The position numbers were made by a program, and so were the translations under genes. A stretch of DNA of 64,000 nucleotides from Pseudomonas sp. P7548 (GTDB lineage Bacteria > Pseudomonadota > Gammaproteobacteria > Pseudomonadales > Pseudomonadaceae). Below the pieces are notes generated by a model. That model was given only the letters and a program-made list of their open reading frames with translations, was not told where the DNA came from and made no database searches. Location of the stretch: the NCBI RefSeq assembly GCF_013386585.1, contig NZ_JACARO010000020.1, positions 1 through 64,000 on the forward strand, read 5' to 3'. This document shows, piece after piece, positions 41,740-50,898 of the stretch. Position 1 is the stretch's first letter, and each line of letters starts with the position of its first letter.

Positions 41740-44028
41740 GTGATTATTTCCAATGGGTTGTCCAGGGTGTGCATGGCAGGGGTGTTGCTGGGGGTGAGCT
41801 TCGCCGCATCGGCGCTTGAGCCGGTGGCACAGGCATCGGCGGATATCCGTCGCACCACATTCGGTGTGCCGCACATTCGTGCCAATGACGAGCGCGGCCT
41901 GGGCTACGGCATCGGCTATGCGTATGCCCAGGACAACCTGTGCCTGCTGGCCAATGAAGTGGTCACGGTGAACGGCGAGCGCGCCCGTTACTTCGGCCCC
42001 GATCAGGCAACCCTGGAGGAGCGCAACAACCTCGCCAGCGACGTGTTCTTCACCTGGCTCAATACCCCGCAGGCGGTGGCCACGTTCTGGAACGCGCAAA
42101 CCCCGCAGATGCAACAGCGCATGCAAGGCTACGTCGCGGGTTACAACCGGTACCTGAAAGAGCAGGGCGCGCCGGTGCAGTGCCAGGCGGCGTGGGTACG
42201 GCCACTGGCGGTTGAAGACTTGGTGAAGCTGACCCGTCGGCTGCTGGTGGAAGGCGGTGTCGGGCAATTCGCCGAGGCCCTGGTAGGCGCGACGCCACCC
42301 CAGGCGACTACCGGCGTGCCGGTCGACAGCAAAGCCTTTGCACTGGCCGCTGCCAACCAGCAGCGTTTCACCCTCGACCGTGGCAGCAACGCAGTGGCGG
42401 TGGGCCGGGACCGTTCCTTCAATGGCCGGGGCATGCTGCTGGCCAACCCGCATTTCCCTTGGGTGGGCGGCATGCGTTTTTATGAAATGCACCTGACCAT
42501 CCCGGGCCAGCTGGATGTGATGGGCGCTGCATTGCCAGGCTTGCCGGTGATCAATATCGGCTTCAATCAGCACGTGGCATGGACCCACACGGTCGACACC
42601 TCCAAGCATTTCACCCTGTACCGCTTGACCCTCGATCCCAAGGATTCCACCCGCTATATGCTGGATGGCAAATCCATCCCGCTGGATAAAACCCCGGTCA
42701 CTGTGCAGGTCAAACAGCCCGACGGCAGCCTCAAGGCGCAAGCCCATACGGTCTACAGTTCGCAGTTCGGCCCGGTGGTGCAATGGCCGGGCAAGCTGGA
42801 TTGGGACAGCCACTACGCGTTCAGCCTGCGCGATGCCAACCTCGGCAATGATCGCGTGCTGCAGCAGTGGTACGCGATGAACCGCGCTACCAGCCTCAAG
42901 GAATTGCAAACCTCGGTGCACACCCTGCAAGGCATTCCTTGGGTCAACACCCTGGCGGCGGATGATCAGGGCCAGAGCCTGTACATGAACCTGTCGGTGG
43001 TACCCAACGTCAGCGCCGCCAAGTTGGCGCAGTGCAGTGATCCGCGTGCCGGCTTGCAGTTGATCCTGCTCGACGGCGCCCACAGCGCCTGCGCTTGGGA
43101 CGTGAACCCACGTGCGGCCCAGCCCGGTATCTTCCCGGCTGATCAACTGCCGCAACTGGAGCGCACCGACTACGTGCAGCACTCCAACGACTCGGCATGG
43201 CTGGCCAACCCCAAGGCACCGCTCACCGGGTTCTCGCCGGTGATCAGCCAGGACCACATCGGCCTCGGCCCGCGTGCACGCTTCGCTGTGCAACGCCTGC
43301 AATCCCTGGAATCGCAGCCCATTACCGTGGCCGCGCTGCAGCACATGGTGATGGACAACGAGGTGTACCTCGCCAGCCAGGTCATGCCTGACCTGCTCGC
43401 GTTCTGCGCCAAACACTTGGGCAGCGACGCTGTGGCCCTGCAACCGCTGTGCACCAGCCTCAAGGACTGGGACCAGCGCGCCAACCTCGACAGCGGCCTG
43501 GGCCTGGTGCACTTCATCAACCTGGTGCAGCATCTGCAGCAAATCCCCGATGCCTGGCGCGTAGCCTTCGACCCGGCCCAACCGCTGACCACGCCACGCG
43601 GTCTTGCCATCGACCGCCCAGTTGTGGCCAACGCCTTGCGTGAAGCCATGCTGGCCTCGACCGCCGAGGTGGCCAAAAACGGCCTGACCGCCAACAGCCG
43701 TTGGGGCGACGTGCAGGTCAGCGGCCAAACGCCGATCCATGGCGGCCCGCAAGAGCTTGGCATCTACAACGCCATGCAAAGCGTGCCCCGCGCCGACGGC
43801 AAACGTGAAGTCGTGAGCGGTAGCAGCTACCTGCAAATCGTCACCTTCGACGACAAGGGCCCGAACGCCCTCGGCGTACTGGCGTTCTCACTGTCCAGCG
43901 ATCCCGCATCGAAATACGCGAAGGATCAAACCCAGGCCTTTTCCGAGAAAAAGCTGCGCCCACTGCCGTTTACCGACGCCCAGATCAAGGCTGATCCGCA
44001 GTACCAGGAGCAGGTCATCAAGGAGTAG
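41740..44028 (+). CDS. pvdQ: PvdQ Ntn-hydrolase acylase of pyoverdine maturation
   Basis: With GTG 41740 (GGAG five bases upstream) the protein has exactly 762 residues, the P. aeruginosa PvdQ length. A signal peptide (residues 1-25) exports it to the periplasm. There PvdQ removes the fatty acid from the pyoverdine precursor and can also cleave long-chain acyl-homoserine lactones. Ser216, in the processing site RGSNAVAVGRDRS, starts the beta chain and is the nucleophile (Ser217 in P. aeruginosa). The chain segments NPHFPWVGGMRFYEMHL and NIGFNQHVAWTHTVD are family landmarks. The PvdS box and PA2384-like neighbour support the call over QuiP or HacB, which are other acylases. Confidence 0.94.
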   Translation: MIISNGLSRVCMAGVLLGVSFAASALEPVAQASADIRRTTFGVPHIRANDERGLGYGIGYAYAQDNLCLLANEVVTVNGERARYFGPDQATLEERNNLASDVFFTWLNTPQAVATFWNAQTPQMQQRMQGYVAGYNRYLKEQGAPVQCQAAWVRPLAVEDLVKLTRRLLVEGGVGQFAEALVGATPPQATTGVPVDSKAFALAAANQQRFTLDRGSNAVAVGRDRSFNGRGMLLANPHFPWVGGMRFYEMHLTIPGQLDVMGAALPGLPVINIGFNQHVAWTHTVDTSKHFTLYRLTLDPKDSTRYMLDGKSIPLDKTPVTVQVKQPDGSLKAQAHTVYSSQFGPVVQWPGKLDWDSHYAFSLRDANLGNDRVLQQWYAMNRATSLKELQTSVHTLQGIPWVNTLAADDQGQSLYMNLSVVPNVSAAKLAQCSDPRAGLQLILLDGAHSACAWDVNPRAAQPGIFPADQLPQLERTDYVQHSNDSAWLANPKAPLTGFSPVISQDHIGLGPRARFAVQRLQSLESQPITVAALQHMVMDNEVYLASQVMPDLLAFCAKHLGSDAVALQPLCTSLKDWDQRANLDSGLGLVHFINLVQHLQQIPDAWRVAFDPAQPLTTPRGLAIDRPVVANALREAMLASTAEVAKNGLTANSRWGDVQVSGQTPIHGGPQELGIYNAMQSVPRADGKREVVSGSSYLQIVTFDDKGPNALGVLAFSLSSDPASKYAKDQTQAFSEKKLRPLPFTDAQIKADPQYQEQVIKE

Positions 44029-44037
44029 GGCGGCCGC

Positions 44038-44085
44038 GCAACCCCTTGATGTCCCTACGAAATATTTTTGAAATCAAGGGGTTGC
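44038..44085. terminator. Inverted repeat after pvdQ
   Basis: GCAACCCCTTGAT (44038-44050) and ATCAAGGGGTTGC (44073-44085) are a perfect 13-base inverted repeat with a 22-base loop. It starts 9 bases after the pvdQ stop. The right arm overlaps the -35 of the tRNA promoter. No T-run follows, so termination is plausible but not typical. Confidence 0.5.
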
Positions 44086-44110
44086 ACGCATTGGCAAATA
44101 CGTACATAAT
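44082..44110 (+). promoter_or_regulatory. tRNA-Cys promoter
   Basis: TTGCAC (44082-44087) and CATAAT (44105-44110) are 17 bases apart, followed by a GC-rich discriminator (GGCGCCC) typical of stringently controlled stable-RNA promoters. The leader to the tRNA would be about 124 bases and contains a CACTCA/TGAGTG hairpin (44189-44213). Confidence 0.7.
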
Positions 44111-44240
44111 GGCGCCCATCGAACGCAACGAAGCATTAAAAACTTCAATGTATTCAATGAGTTAGAGTAGAGGCAGGCTGTTAAAGCCCACTCAAGTTTT
44201 TATGCGGTGAGTGCCAGCAACCAGGGCATTGATCGTTTGA

Positions 44241-44314
44241 GGCCGAGTAGCAAAATGGTTATGCAGCGGATTGCAAATCCGCCTACGCCGGTTCGATTCC
44301 GACCTCGGCCTCCA
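44241..44314 (+). tRNA. tRNA-Cys (anticodon GCA)
   Basis: 74 bases forming a full cloverleaf. The acceptor stem GGCCGAG pairs with CTCGGCC. The anticodon stem GCGGA/TCCGC encloses ATTGCAAA with anticodon GCA. The T arm is GCCGGTTCGATTCCGAC, and CCA is encoded. It is a single gene, not part of a Gly-Cys-Leu cluster as seen in some other pseudomonads. Confidence 0.95.
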
Positions 44315-44321
44315 CTCTTAG

Positions 44322-44355
44322 AAACCCCGTAGATTAACGTCTACGGGGTTTTTTA
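44322..44355 (+). terminator. Terminator of tRNA-Cys
   Basis: AAACCCCGTAGA (44322-44333) pairs with TCTACGGGGTTT (44340-44351) around a 6-base loop, ending in TTTTTT. It starts 8 bases after the tRNA. Confidence 0.95.
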
Positions 44356-44618
44356 TTGCCTGCGGTTTTGTCATCGCTTTTGCAATTAACGGCGAGAAGC
44401 GGGCGTTACAAACGGGGTTAATGAATCTGTCCCCGTTTCACGCAAATGGGCACCACGTGAATCACTGACCTCTGAAGCAAACACCAACCACGCCTCTAGC
44501 GCTGATAACGGCCGCTTTGGGTAAGGTGGCGCGCGATTGCTGCCCTGCATGACTGATGTCAGAATGATGCGCCACGCCTTGTACACTCAACGATTAGCGC
44601 GATTCCCGGACTATCATC
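44356..44618. other. Non-coding stretch with a hairpin
   Basis: No convincing gene. AAACGGGG (44410-44417) and CCCCGTTT (44431-44438) form a hairpin around GAATCTGT; this motif often occurs next to REP-associated tyrosine transposases, but no such transposase is present. I saw no duplicate of the tRNA 3' end here that would mark an integration site. Confidence 0.5.
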
Positions 44619-46274
44619 ATGCCCAGCCTCTGTTGCTGTTCTAACACGCTAGGCCCACCGAAGAGACTTCTCCTGGTTCAGCTGCGCCGGCTGCTGTGTT
44701 TAGTGCTGCTTTGGGATCAATCTGCGTGGGCTGATCCTGGCCCTCGCCAGAATGGCGCCAAACAGGTGATAGATGTACAGCTGCGTTGGAAACATCAGTT
44801 CCAGTTCGCGGGCTATTATGCCGCAATCGCCAAGGGCTATTACCGCGAAGAAGGACTGGACGTGCGCTTGCACGAGGGTGGCCCCCATGTCACACCAGTA
44901 GAAGAAGTGCTCTCTGGGCGTGCCCAATACGGCGAAGCCAATAGTGAATTGCTCTACGCACGCCTGCATGGAAAGCCCTTGGTCGCGCTGGCGGTGATTT
45001 TTCAGCATTCGCCTTCCGTGCTCGTGGCTCGCACAGACCAAGGTATTCGCACTGTGCACGACCTGATCAGCAAGCCGTTGATGTTGATGGATGCACAGAC
45101 CGATGCTGATTTTCTGGCGATGTTCCGTAGCGAGGGTATACCCCTCGAAAAACTGCAACTTCTACCCAGCAGCTTTCAAATTGGGGATCTAGCCAGCGGT
45201 AAGGTGGCGGCGTTCAACTCGTACCTGACCAACGAGCCCTTCTACCTGCAAGAGCGGGGCGTGGATTACAACATCATCTCGCCCGTCACCTATGGGATCG
45301 ACTTCTACAGCGACATCCTGTTCACCAGCCAGGCAGAGATTGACGAAAATCCACAGCGGGTCGAGGCCTTCCGCCGCGCTACCTTGCGCGGCTGGCGTTA
45401 CGCGATGGATAACCCCGAGCAAATCATAGACCTGCTGCTCAATCAGTATTCGGTGAAGAAAAGTCGCGCGCACTTGCAATTCGAAGCTGAGGCCATGCGC
45501 CCGCTGGTGGTATCTGACTTGATAGAGATCGGTCATATGAACCCAGGGCGTTGGCAACGAATGGCTGAAACCTTCCTCGAACTGGGTATGGTCGACAATA
45601 TCGCCGGTCTGGAAAACTTCATTTACGATCCAAACCCGCCACAACTCGTCGAGCGGCTGCGCAAGACCATTGTGCTGATCAGTATCGGCGGTGTGCTTGT
45701 CCTGATGTTCGCTCTGGTTCTGTTGAATGCCCAGCGTCATCTGCGCAACGAGATCAAGTTGCGCAAACTGGCCGAAGAGGAAGTACACAAGCTGGCCTTC
45801 TATGACAGCCTGACTGGCTTACCCAATCGCAATAGTTTTATTCCCTCTGCTAGTCAGAAGCTATTGGCTGCAAAGAGCCATGGAGAACATCTGGCCCTGT
45901 GCTATATCGACTTAAATCACTTCAAGCAGATCAATGATCGTTTTGGCCACCAGGCAGGCGATGCCATCCTGATCCATGTAGCCACGGCCATCAAATCCAA
46001 TATTCGCGAGTTCGAAATAGCCGCGCGCATGGGCGGTGACGAATTCGTAGTGCTGCTCGACGGCGCGCTTCACAGAGGCGATATCCAGCGCACCACCCAT
46101 GAAATCTGCGATGCCATCAACCTGCCCATCCCATGGAAAAACAGCCAGCTCAAGGTCAGCGCCAGCCTAGGGGTGGCGTGGTATCCGGAAGATGGCGAAG
46201 GTCTGGACGATCTGATTTTCAAGGCCGACACCGCCATGTTCAAAAGCAAAGCCAGTATCGCTGCGCAGGCGTAA
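44619..46274 (+). CDS. Periplasmic NMT1-type sensor with GGDEF domain
   Basis: 551 residues. Residues about 45-345 are an NMT1/THI5-type substrate-binding domain (WKHQFQFAGYYAAIAKGYYREEGLDVRLHEGG is its classic opening), lying in the periplasm. A transmembrane helix follows at about 350-370 (IVLISIGGVLVLMFALVLL), then a GGDEF domain with an intact GGDEF motif at 472-476. The I-site position five residues upstream reads REFE where RxxD is usual, so product inhibition may be altered. It should make c-di-GMP in response to a pyrimidine-like or other small ligand. GC is lower than in the flanks. Confidence 0.9.
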   Translation: MPSLCCCSNTLGPPKRLLLVQLRRLLCLVLLWDQSAWADPGPRQNGAKQVIDVQLRWKHQFQFAGYYAAIAKGYYREEGLDVRLHEGGPHVTPVEEVLSGRAQYGEANSELLYARLHGKPLVALAVIFQHSPSVLVARTDQGIRTVHDLISKPLMLMDAQTDADFLAMFRSEGIPLEKLQLLPSSFQIGDLASGKVAAFNSYLTNEPFYLQERGVDYNIISPVTYGIDFYSDILFTSQAEIDENPQRVEAFRRATLRGWRYAMDNPEQIIDLLLNQYSVKKSRAHLQFEAEAMRPLVVSDLIEIGHMNPGRWQRMAETFLELGMVDNIAGLENFIYDPNPPQLVERLRKTIVLISIGGVLVLMFALVLLNAQRHLRNEIKLRKLAEEEVHKLAFYDSLTGLPNRNSFIPSASQKLLAAKSHGEHLALCYIDLNHFKQINDRFGHQAGDAILIHVATAIKSNIREFEIAARMGGDEFVVLLDGALHRGDIQRTTHEICDAINLPIPWKNSQLKVSASLGVAWYPEDGEGLDDLIFKADTAMFKSKASIAAQA

Positions 46275-46783
46275 AGCTGCTTGCGTGGTGTCCCAAAAAA
46301 AAGAATTGGTAGTTAGGAAGCAGCGTTTCACTGCGGTTTGTGTGAGCGTCGTCCTTCGCATGACGCCTCTGGTCAGTGCCGTGACTGACCCGGATTGTAG
46401 AAGCTGAATGATCCATAGCCGCCTACGGTCATCCTCCGACCTCTTCAGGCCGACAGCACCTTCAATAAACCGCCGGTACAGAGAATTCTTATGACTCGCT
46501 TAACGTTGTAGGCGAGGACGTTCAAGCTCATCTGCGCACTTACCCGCGTTGGCGCTTGCGGACTTCGGAGTCAGAGAAGTTAAGGTTTTTATTCAGCCGC
46601 CGTCGGATTCGCACACTGTGACGAAGTTAATAGGTAAGAGAATAAGGAAAAGCGCACCTTAGTATTAGCTATTATGATACCGAGAATGCACATGCTGAAA
46701 TCCTGATGATGAACTCATAGACTCATTTCGTACCCGGACCTCGCGCCGGATCCAACAACTATAAAAAGTAAGCGGAGACACGA
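46275..46783. other. 509-base gap holding an IS remnant
   Basis: Apart from the transposase fragment at 46445-46531 I find no gene. The first 100 bases contain an A-run and no leader. The region marks the border between the sensor gene and the aspartate module and looks like eroded mobile DNA. Confidence 0.6.
46445..46531 (-). pseudogene. C-terminal remnant of an IS1182-like transposase
   Basis: The minus strand encodes MSLNVLAYNVKRVIRILC followed by ten more residues and a stop. This is the terminal 'MSL.VLAYN.KR...IL' segment of IS1182-type DDE transposases. Upstream on that strand the frame continues with TRVSAQ, then degenerates. No full transposase or intact terminal repeats are seen. 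Confidence 0.7.
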
Positions 46784-48148
46784 ATGAGTAAGCAAGTATC
46801 GTTCGAAGACCTGCCGCTGACCCGCTTCCATATCAGGACGGTGTTCAGTGGTACCGGTGGTCAATTCAGTGATGGCTTTGTGCTGGGAATTATCGGCATC
46901 GCTGTGAGCATGGCGGCGGGTCCGCTGCAACTCACCGCGTTGTGGATGGGGCTGCTGGGTGCTGCGTCGCTCGCCGGCCTTTTCTTGGGCAGCCTGATCG
47001 CAGGCCCACTTGCCGACAAGTACGGGCGTAGGACTATTTTCGCCTGGGACATGCTGTTGTTCGCCACCATTTCCGCCTCCCAGTTTTTCGTCTCCTCACC
47101 CGAACAACTACTGGTGTTGCGTCTACTGCTGGGCCTTGTGCTGGGCTTCGATTATGTCGTCAGCAAGTCGTTAGTCACGGAATTCGCCCCGCGCAGATAC
47201 CGAGGGCGGCTGCTCAGCATACTCGCCGTGGCGTGGGCAGGCGGCTATGTCGCTGCTTATCTGGTGGGCTTCGCCGTTCGCGATATTGGCCCCGATGCTT
47301 GGCGCATCATGCTGGCATTGAGCGGCGTTCCCGCACTGCTCATCCTGCCGTTGCGCATGGGCGTGCCTGAGTCGCCGATCTGGTTGATGGCTCGTGGGCG
47401 TACCGAGGAAGCCATGGATATTGTGCGCAGTAAGTTTGGGCCCAATGTCAGCCTGCCGGAGCCTGTAAGTACACCGAAGAAGAAAGGTGGCAACTGGGCT
47501 GAGTTGTTCAGCAAACGCTGGCGCAAGAACACCGTGGTCGGGTGCGTCTTCTACACCTGCCAGGTTATTCCGTTCTTCGCCCTGGGCACCTTTTCTCCAA
47601 GAGTCTTGGAAGCACTGAACGTCGGAGACAAATTTGTCGGTGGCCTGGTTTACAACGTGCTGCTGATGCTGGGGGCAATCCTTGGCTTGTTGTGTATCGA
47701 CCGGATCTCGCGTCGCGCATTTCTCGTCGGCACCTTCTACCTGAGCGCGTTGAGCCTTGCCGTGCTCGCGTATGCCGGTTTCGGCGCCTTCGGTACGATT
47801 CTGGCCTTTGGCCTTTTTGCCTGCATTCTAACTGCCGCGGTAAACCTTGAATTCGTATATCCCCCCGAGCTTTTCCCGACCCATCTGCGTGCGTCCGGTA
47901 TCGGCCTTGCGGTTGCGTCCAGCCGTTTCGGCTCTGCGTTTGCAACGTTCCTGCTACCGATTGCCGTGCAAAACCTCGGCATTCAGACGGCATTGGGCAT
48001 TTGCGTCGGCGTGTTGATATTCGGTGGAGTGTTCTGCCACCTGTTTGCGCCGGAAACCAGCAAGGAAGAACTCTCTGGCGTAAATCCTGACGGACGCGGT
48101 CAAGCGACAGCCTTCGTCACGCCGGCCACAGTCCCCGAAGGGAAGTGA
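46784..48148 (+). CDS. MFS transporter, sugar-porter-like
   Basis: 454 residues with 12 spans. MFS motifs are visible: DKYGRRTIFAWDMLLF (motif A), RYRGRLLSILAVAWAGGYVAAY and PESPIWLMARGR (sugar-porter-like 'PESPRWL'). Such proteins carry sugars, aromatic acids or dicarboxylates. Given the adjacent aspartase and asparaginase, import of aspartate, fumarate or asparagine is a fair guess, not proven. GC lower than the flanks. Confidence 0.87.
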   Translation: MSKQVSFEDLPLTRFHIRTVFSGTGGQFSDGFVLGIIGIAVSMAAGPLQLTALWMGLLGAASLAGLFLGSLIAGPLADKYGRRTIFAWDMLLFATISASQFFVSSPEQLLVLRLLLGLVLGFDYVVSKSLVTEFAPRRYRGRLLSILAVAWAGGYVAAYLVGFAVRDIGPDAWRIMLALSGVPALLILPLRMGVPESPIWLMARGRTEEAMDIVRSKFGPNVSLPEPVSTPKKKGGNWAELFSKRWRKNTVVGCVFYTCQVIPFFALGTFSPRVLEALNVGDKFVGGLVYNVLLMLGAILGLLCIDRISRRAFLVGTFYLSALSLAVLAYAGFGAFGTILAFGLFACILTAAVNLEFVYPPELFPTHLRASGIGLAVASSRFGSAFATFLLPIAVQNLGIQTALGICVGVLIFGGVFCHLFAPETSKEELSGVNPDGRGQATAFVTPATVPEGK

Positions 48149-48210
48149 CGGGCGAGTAAGCGATAGTCGCACTAAAGTCTTCCCGACCTGATAGAGCGAG
48201 AACAGACCTA

Positions 48211-49200
48211 ATGGCAGCGAACAAATTCATCGACATGTATGCGGTTCAAGTGTTCATCGCAGTGGCCGAGGAGGGCAGCATGTCGGGTGCAGCTGCACGC
48301 ATGGGGATTTCGCAGTCGGGTGTTTCGCAGATGGTCCGCCAGCTTGAGGAAGAGCTGGGTGTGATCCTGGTGGATCGATCCTCTCGCCCTCTGGTCTTGA
48401 CCACTTTTGGGATAGCGTTGCGCAATCGCGGTTCAGTGTTGAGTGAGGAACTTTTCCATCTAAAGGCTCAAGTTTTGGATGCCGGGCGCGGAGTGAAGCC
48501 CGACCTGCGAATCGGTCTTGTCGATTCCTTCGCCGCGACCTGCGGCTCGGCTTTCACCAAGAAACTGTTGGGGAAGGTCGCACAGTTATCGATTCGTACC
48601 GGCTTGAGTCCGCAGCAAGGGGAGGCACTGTTGCGTCGTGACCTGGATTTGATCGTCACCAGCGATCCACTCATGGATGCCAATGACCTGATCCGCTACC
48701 GACTATTTTCGGAAAAATACTTTGTCATTACCCCCAAGGATTTGAACAAGAACATCGCGACCATTGAAGACATCCGGGTGATGGCCAACGTCATGCCCGT
48801 GGTCCGCTTCAACCGTGGTTCCCAGGTTGGGCTGCAGATCGAGCGCCATCTTCGCAGCTTGAATGTCCGAGTGCCTAATCGACTGGAACTGGACAACGCT
48901 GACGCCCTGACCTCAATGGTTGCAGAAGGTATCGGCTGGGCGGTAACGAGCCCGATGTGCTTTCTCCAAGCATCGGCCTGGGTTGACAAGGTGACGGTAC
49001 ACTTGACCCCTGAGCTGGGGCTGGAAAGGTCGCTCTATTTGGTCGCACGAAGAGATGAATACAGCGCTTTTTTTGCAGATGCCTGCGAAACAGCGCGTGA
49101 GGTAGTTCTCAACTCATTTTTGCCACGGCTGCAGTCCATGGGCTGCGGGGTTGAGACGTTAATAAATTCTAACGAGGGCAGTACTCTTGAATACTTTTGA
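48211..49200 (+). CDS. LysR-family regulator of the aspartate module
   Basis: 329 residues. Helix-turn-helix at about residues 8-66 (VFIAVAEEGSMSGAAARMGISQSGVSQMVRQLEEELGVILVDRS). The C-terminal effector domain follows. It is unusual in lying between its likely targets in the same direction (MFS upstream, aspA downstream), and the stop overlaps the aspA start region by 14 bases. Likely regulates transport and deamination of aspartate. Confidence 0.9.
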   Translation: MAANKFIDMYAVQVFIAVAEEGSMSGAAARMGISQSGVSQMVRQLEEELGVILVDRSSRPLVLTTFGIALRNRGSVLSEELFHLKAQVLDAGRGVKPDLRIGLVDSFAATCGSAFTKKLLGKVAQLSIRTGLSPQQGEALLRRDLDLIVTSDPLMDANDLIRYRLFSEKYFVITPKDLNKNIATIEDIRVMANVMPVVRFNRGSQVGLQIERHLRSLNVRVPNRLELDNADALTSMVAEGIGWAVTSPMCFLQASAWVDKVTVHLTPELGLERSLYLVARRDEYSAFFADACETAREVVLNSFLPRLQSMGCGVETLINSNEGSTLEYF

Positions 49201-50599
49201 ATCCAAAGAATACCGACTGGAGCGCGACTACGTAGGTGAAGTCCAGATCGCTGCTGGCAAACTCTATGGCGTGAACTCGGTGCGTGGCTTCGATAACCTC
49301 ACCGTTTCTTCGCTGACTGTCGCTCACTATGCCGCGTTTCGTAATGCGTTCGCCCAGTGTAAGTGGGCGGCAGCGCTCGCGAACCTGGATAGCGGCGTAC
49401 TGGCGAGTGAGCAATGCAGTGCCATCGTGCAGGCATGCAAGGATGTGATTGATGGCCAATGCGATGACTCCCTGATTGTCGATCTGTTGGAAGGTTCAGG
49501 TGGTACCTCCACGAACATGAACTTCAATGAAGTGATTGCCAACCGTGCCCAGCAGGTCATGGGGCATCCGGCTGGCTCCTACCAAATCATTCACCCGAAC
49601 GACCACGTCAATATCTCGCAGTCGACTAACGATGTTTATCCGGCAGCGATGAAGATTGCGACCTACGCAATGTTCGGACCTCTGATCACCGAGGTCATGA
49701 AGCTCGCCAAACAGTTCGACCAGAAGGCTGAGCAGTTTGCGGATGTCCTGCACCTGGGCCGTACCTGCCTGCAAGACGCCCAACCTATGCGCTTGGGGCA
49801 GTTGTTTTCCGGTTACGCTTCACTCACCCATCGCCTCGCTGCAGAGCTGCTCAACGTACGCGATAAGCTACGTACTCTCCCGCTCGGTGGCACGGCCATC
49901 GGCACCGGATTTGGTGCACCGCCGGCCTACAGAGCATTTGCTTTCGCACACTTGGAGGCTATTACCGGCATCGAGTATCAGGCTCCGTCAAACCCCTTCG
50001 ATGCAATGCAGAATATGGACGTGTTCTCTCGGGTTTCCGCAGAACTGCGCACATGCTCGGCTTCGTTGGCGAAAGTCGCCTCCGACCTGACGGTATTGTC
50101 ATCGGGTCCAGTGGGCGGCATTGGCGAGTTGACGCTGCCAGAAGCCCAGGCGGGCTCGTCGATCATGCCGGGTAAGGTCAACCCGGTGTTGCCAATGTCG
50201 ATGATCCAATTGAGTTTTGCGGTGATCGGCAACGATGTGGCCGTAGCCCAGGCCGTGCAATACGGCGAACTGGAAATCAACCATTTCGAGCCAGTGGTTG
50301 CCTCCCGGGTATTTGACAGCATTACGCTGCTGACCAATGGCATCCAGCGCTTCCGTGAGAAATGCGTCGCAGGGATCACCGCCGACGTAGCACGCAACGA
50401 GCAGCACCTGACTGAGTCGATGGCAGTTGCCACAGCCTTGGTGCCGACGCTCGGTTATGCGCAAGTCAGTAAGCTCGCCCGTCAGTCGGTGGCGCAAGGC
50501 CGTTCACTGCTGACGATTCTGGAAGAGTCCGGGATCCTGTCTCGGGCAGAGGCGATGGCGGCCATCGATAAGGCGTCATATCCGGTCTTTGCAAACTGA
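49187..50599 (+). CDS. aspA: Aspartate ammonia-lyase
   Basis: 470 residues of the fumarase/aspartase superfamily. It converts aspartate to fumarate plus ammonia. The signature GSSIMPGKVNP, with the flexible-loop catalytic Ser, is present. GTSTNMNFNEVIANRA and HPNDHVNISQSTNDVYP are the other superfamily regions. HLGRTCLQDAQPM differs slightly from fumarase, supporting aspartase. Start is TTG 49187 (MNTFESKEYRLERD), with GAGG 9 bases upstream and overlapping the LysR stop. Forms a module with the LysR, MFS and asparaginase genes. Confidence 0.9.
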   Translation: MNTFESKEYRLERDYVGEVQIAAGKLYGVNSVRGFDNLTVSSLTVAHYAAFRNAFAQCKWAAALANLDSGVLASEQCSAIVQACKDVIDGQCDDSLIVDLLEGSGGTSTNMNFNEVIANRAQQVMGHPAGSYQIIHPNDHVNISQSTNDVYPAAMKIATYAMFGPLITEVMKLAKQFDQKAEQFADVLHLGRTCLQDAQPMRLGQLFSGYASLTHRLAAELLNVRDKLRTLPLGGTAIGTGFGAPPAYRAFAFAHLEAITGIEYQAPSNPFDAMQNMDVFSRVSAELRTCSASLAKVASDLTVLSSGPVGGIGELTLPEAQAGSSIMPGKVNPVLPMSMIQLSFAVIGNDVAVAQAVQYGELEINHFEPVVASRVFDSITLLTNGIQRFREKCVAGITADVARNEQHLTESMAVATALVPTLGYAQVSKLARQSVAQGRSLLTILEESGILSRAEAMAAIDKASYPVFAN

Positions 50600-50898
50600 C
50601 TCAAGTAATCAATCGGCCGCATTAAAGTGGCCGCTTGAACTCACCTGCAATTGTTTGTTGTGTTCAAGTTGATGAGGCTGTCACACACTTTTGCACGAGG
50701 TGTACATCCGTGGGTAATAGCATGGGTTTTCGCCTTTTTAAATGTTTATTGAAAAATCGCTGTTGATAATTACGCAGGCCATCAAGTTGTTAGTGATTGG
50801 CGCGGGTACGCTGTGACTCCGTTTAAAGAAAAATATATGAACGTTAACGAATGCACTCTAATTAACGAGTGTGTCATTAATTTTTCGAGGGTGAAACA
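50600..50898. other. AT-rich intergenic region before ansB
   Basis: 299 bases, AT-rich in the last 150. It contains near-identical GTTAACGA and ATTAACGA direct repeats 20 bases apart (50843 and 50861) and a CACTC/GAGTG dyad between 50854 and 50871, ahead of the asparaginase ATG 50899. A weak CGGCC/GGCCG hairpin follows the aspA stop. No gene. Confidence 0.5.

Noticed and set aside
41578..43836. Very long minus-strand open frame opposite pvdQ
   Set aside because: No ribosome binding site and no known domain; pvdQ on the plus strand has the family length, active site and promoter.
44241..44314. tRNA-Cys as an attachment site
   Set aside because: I could not find a direct repeat of the tRNA 3' end downstream in the window, and there is no integrase gene.
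50780..50830. Sigma54-like sequence before the asparaginase gene
   Set aside because: TTGGCGCGGGTACGCTG has the GG and GC elements 9 and not 10 bases apart, and TTGC is missing.
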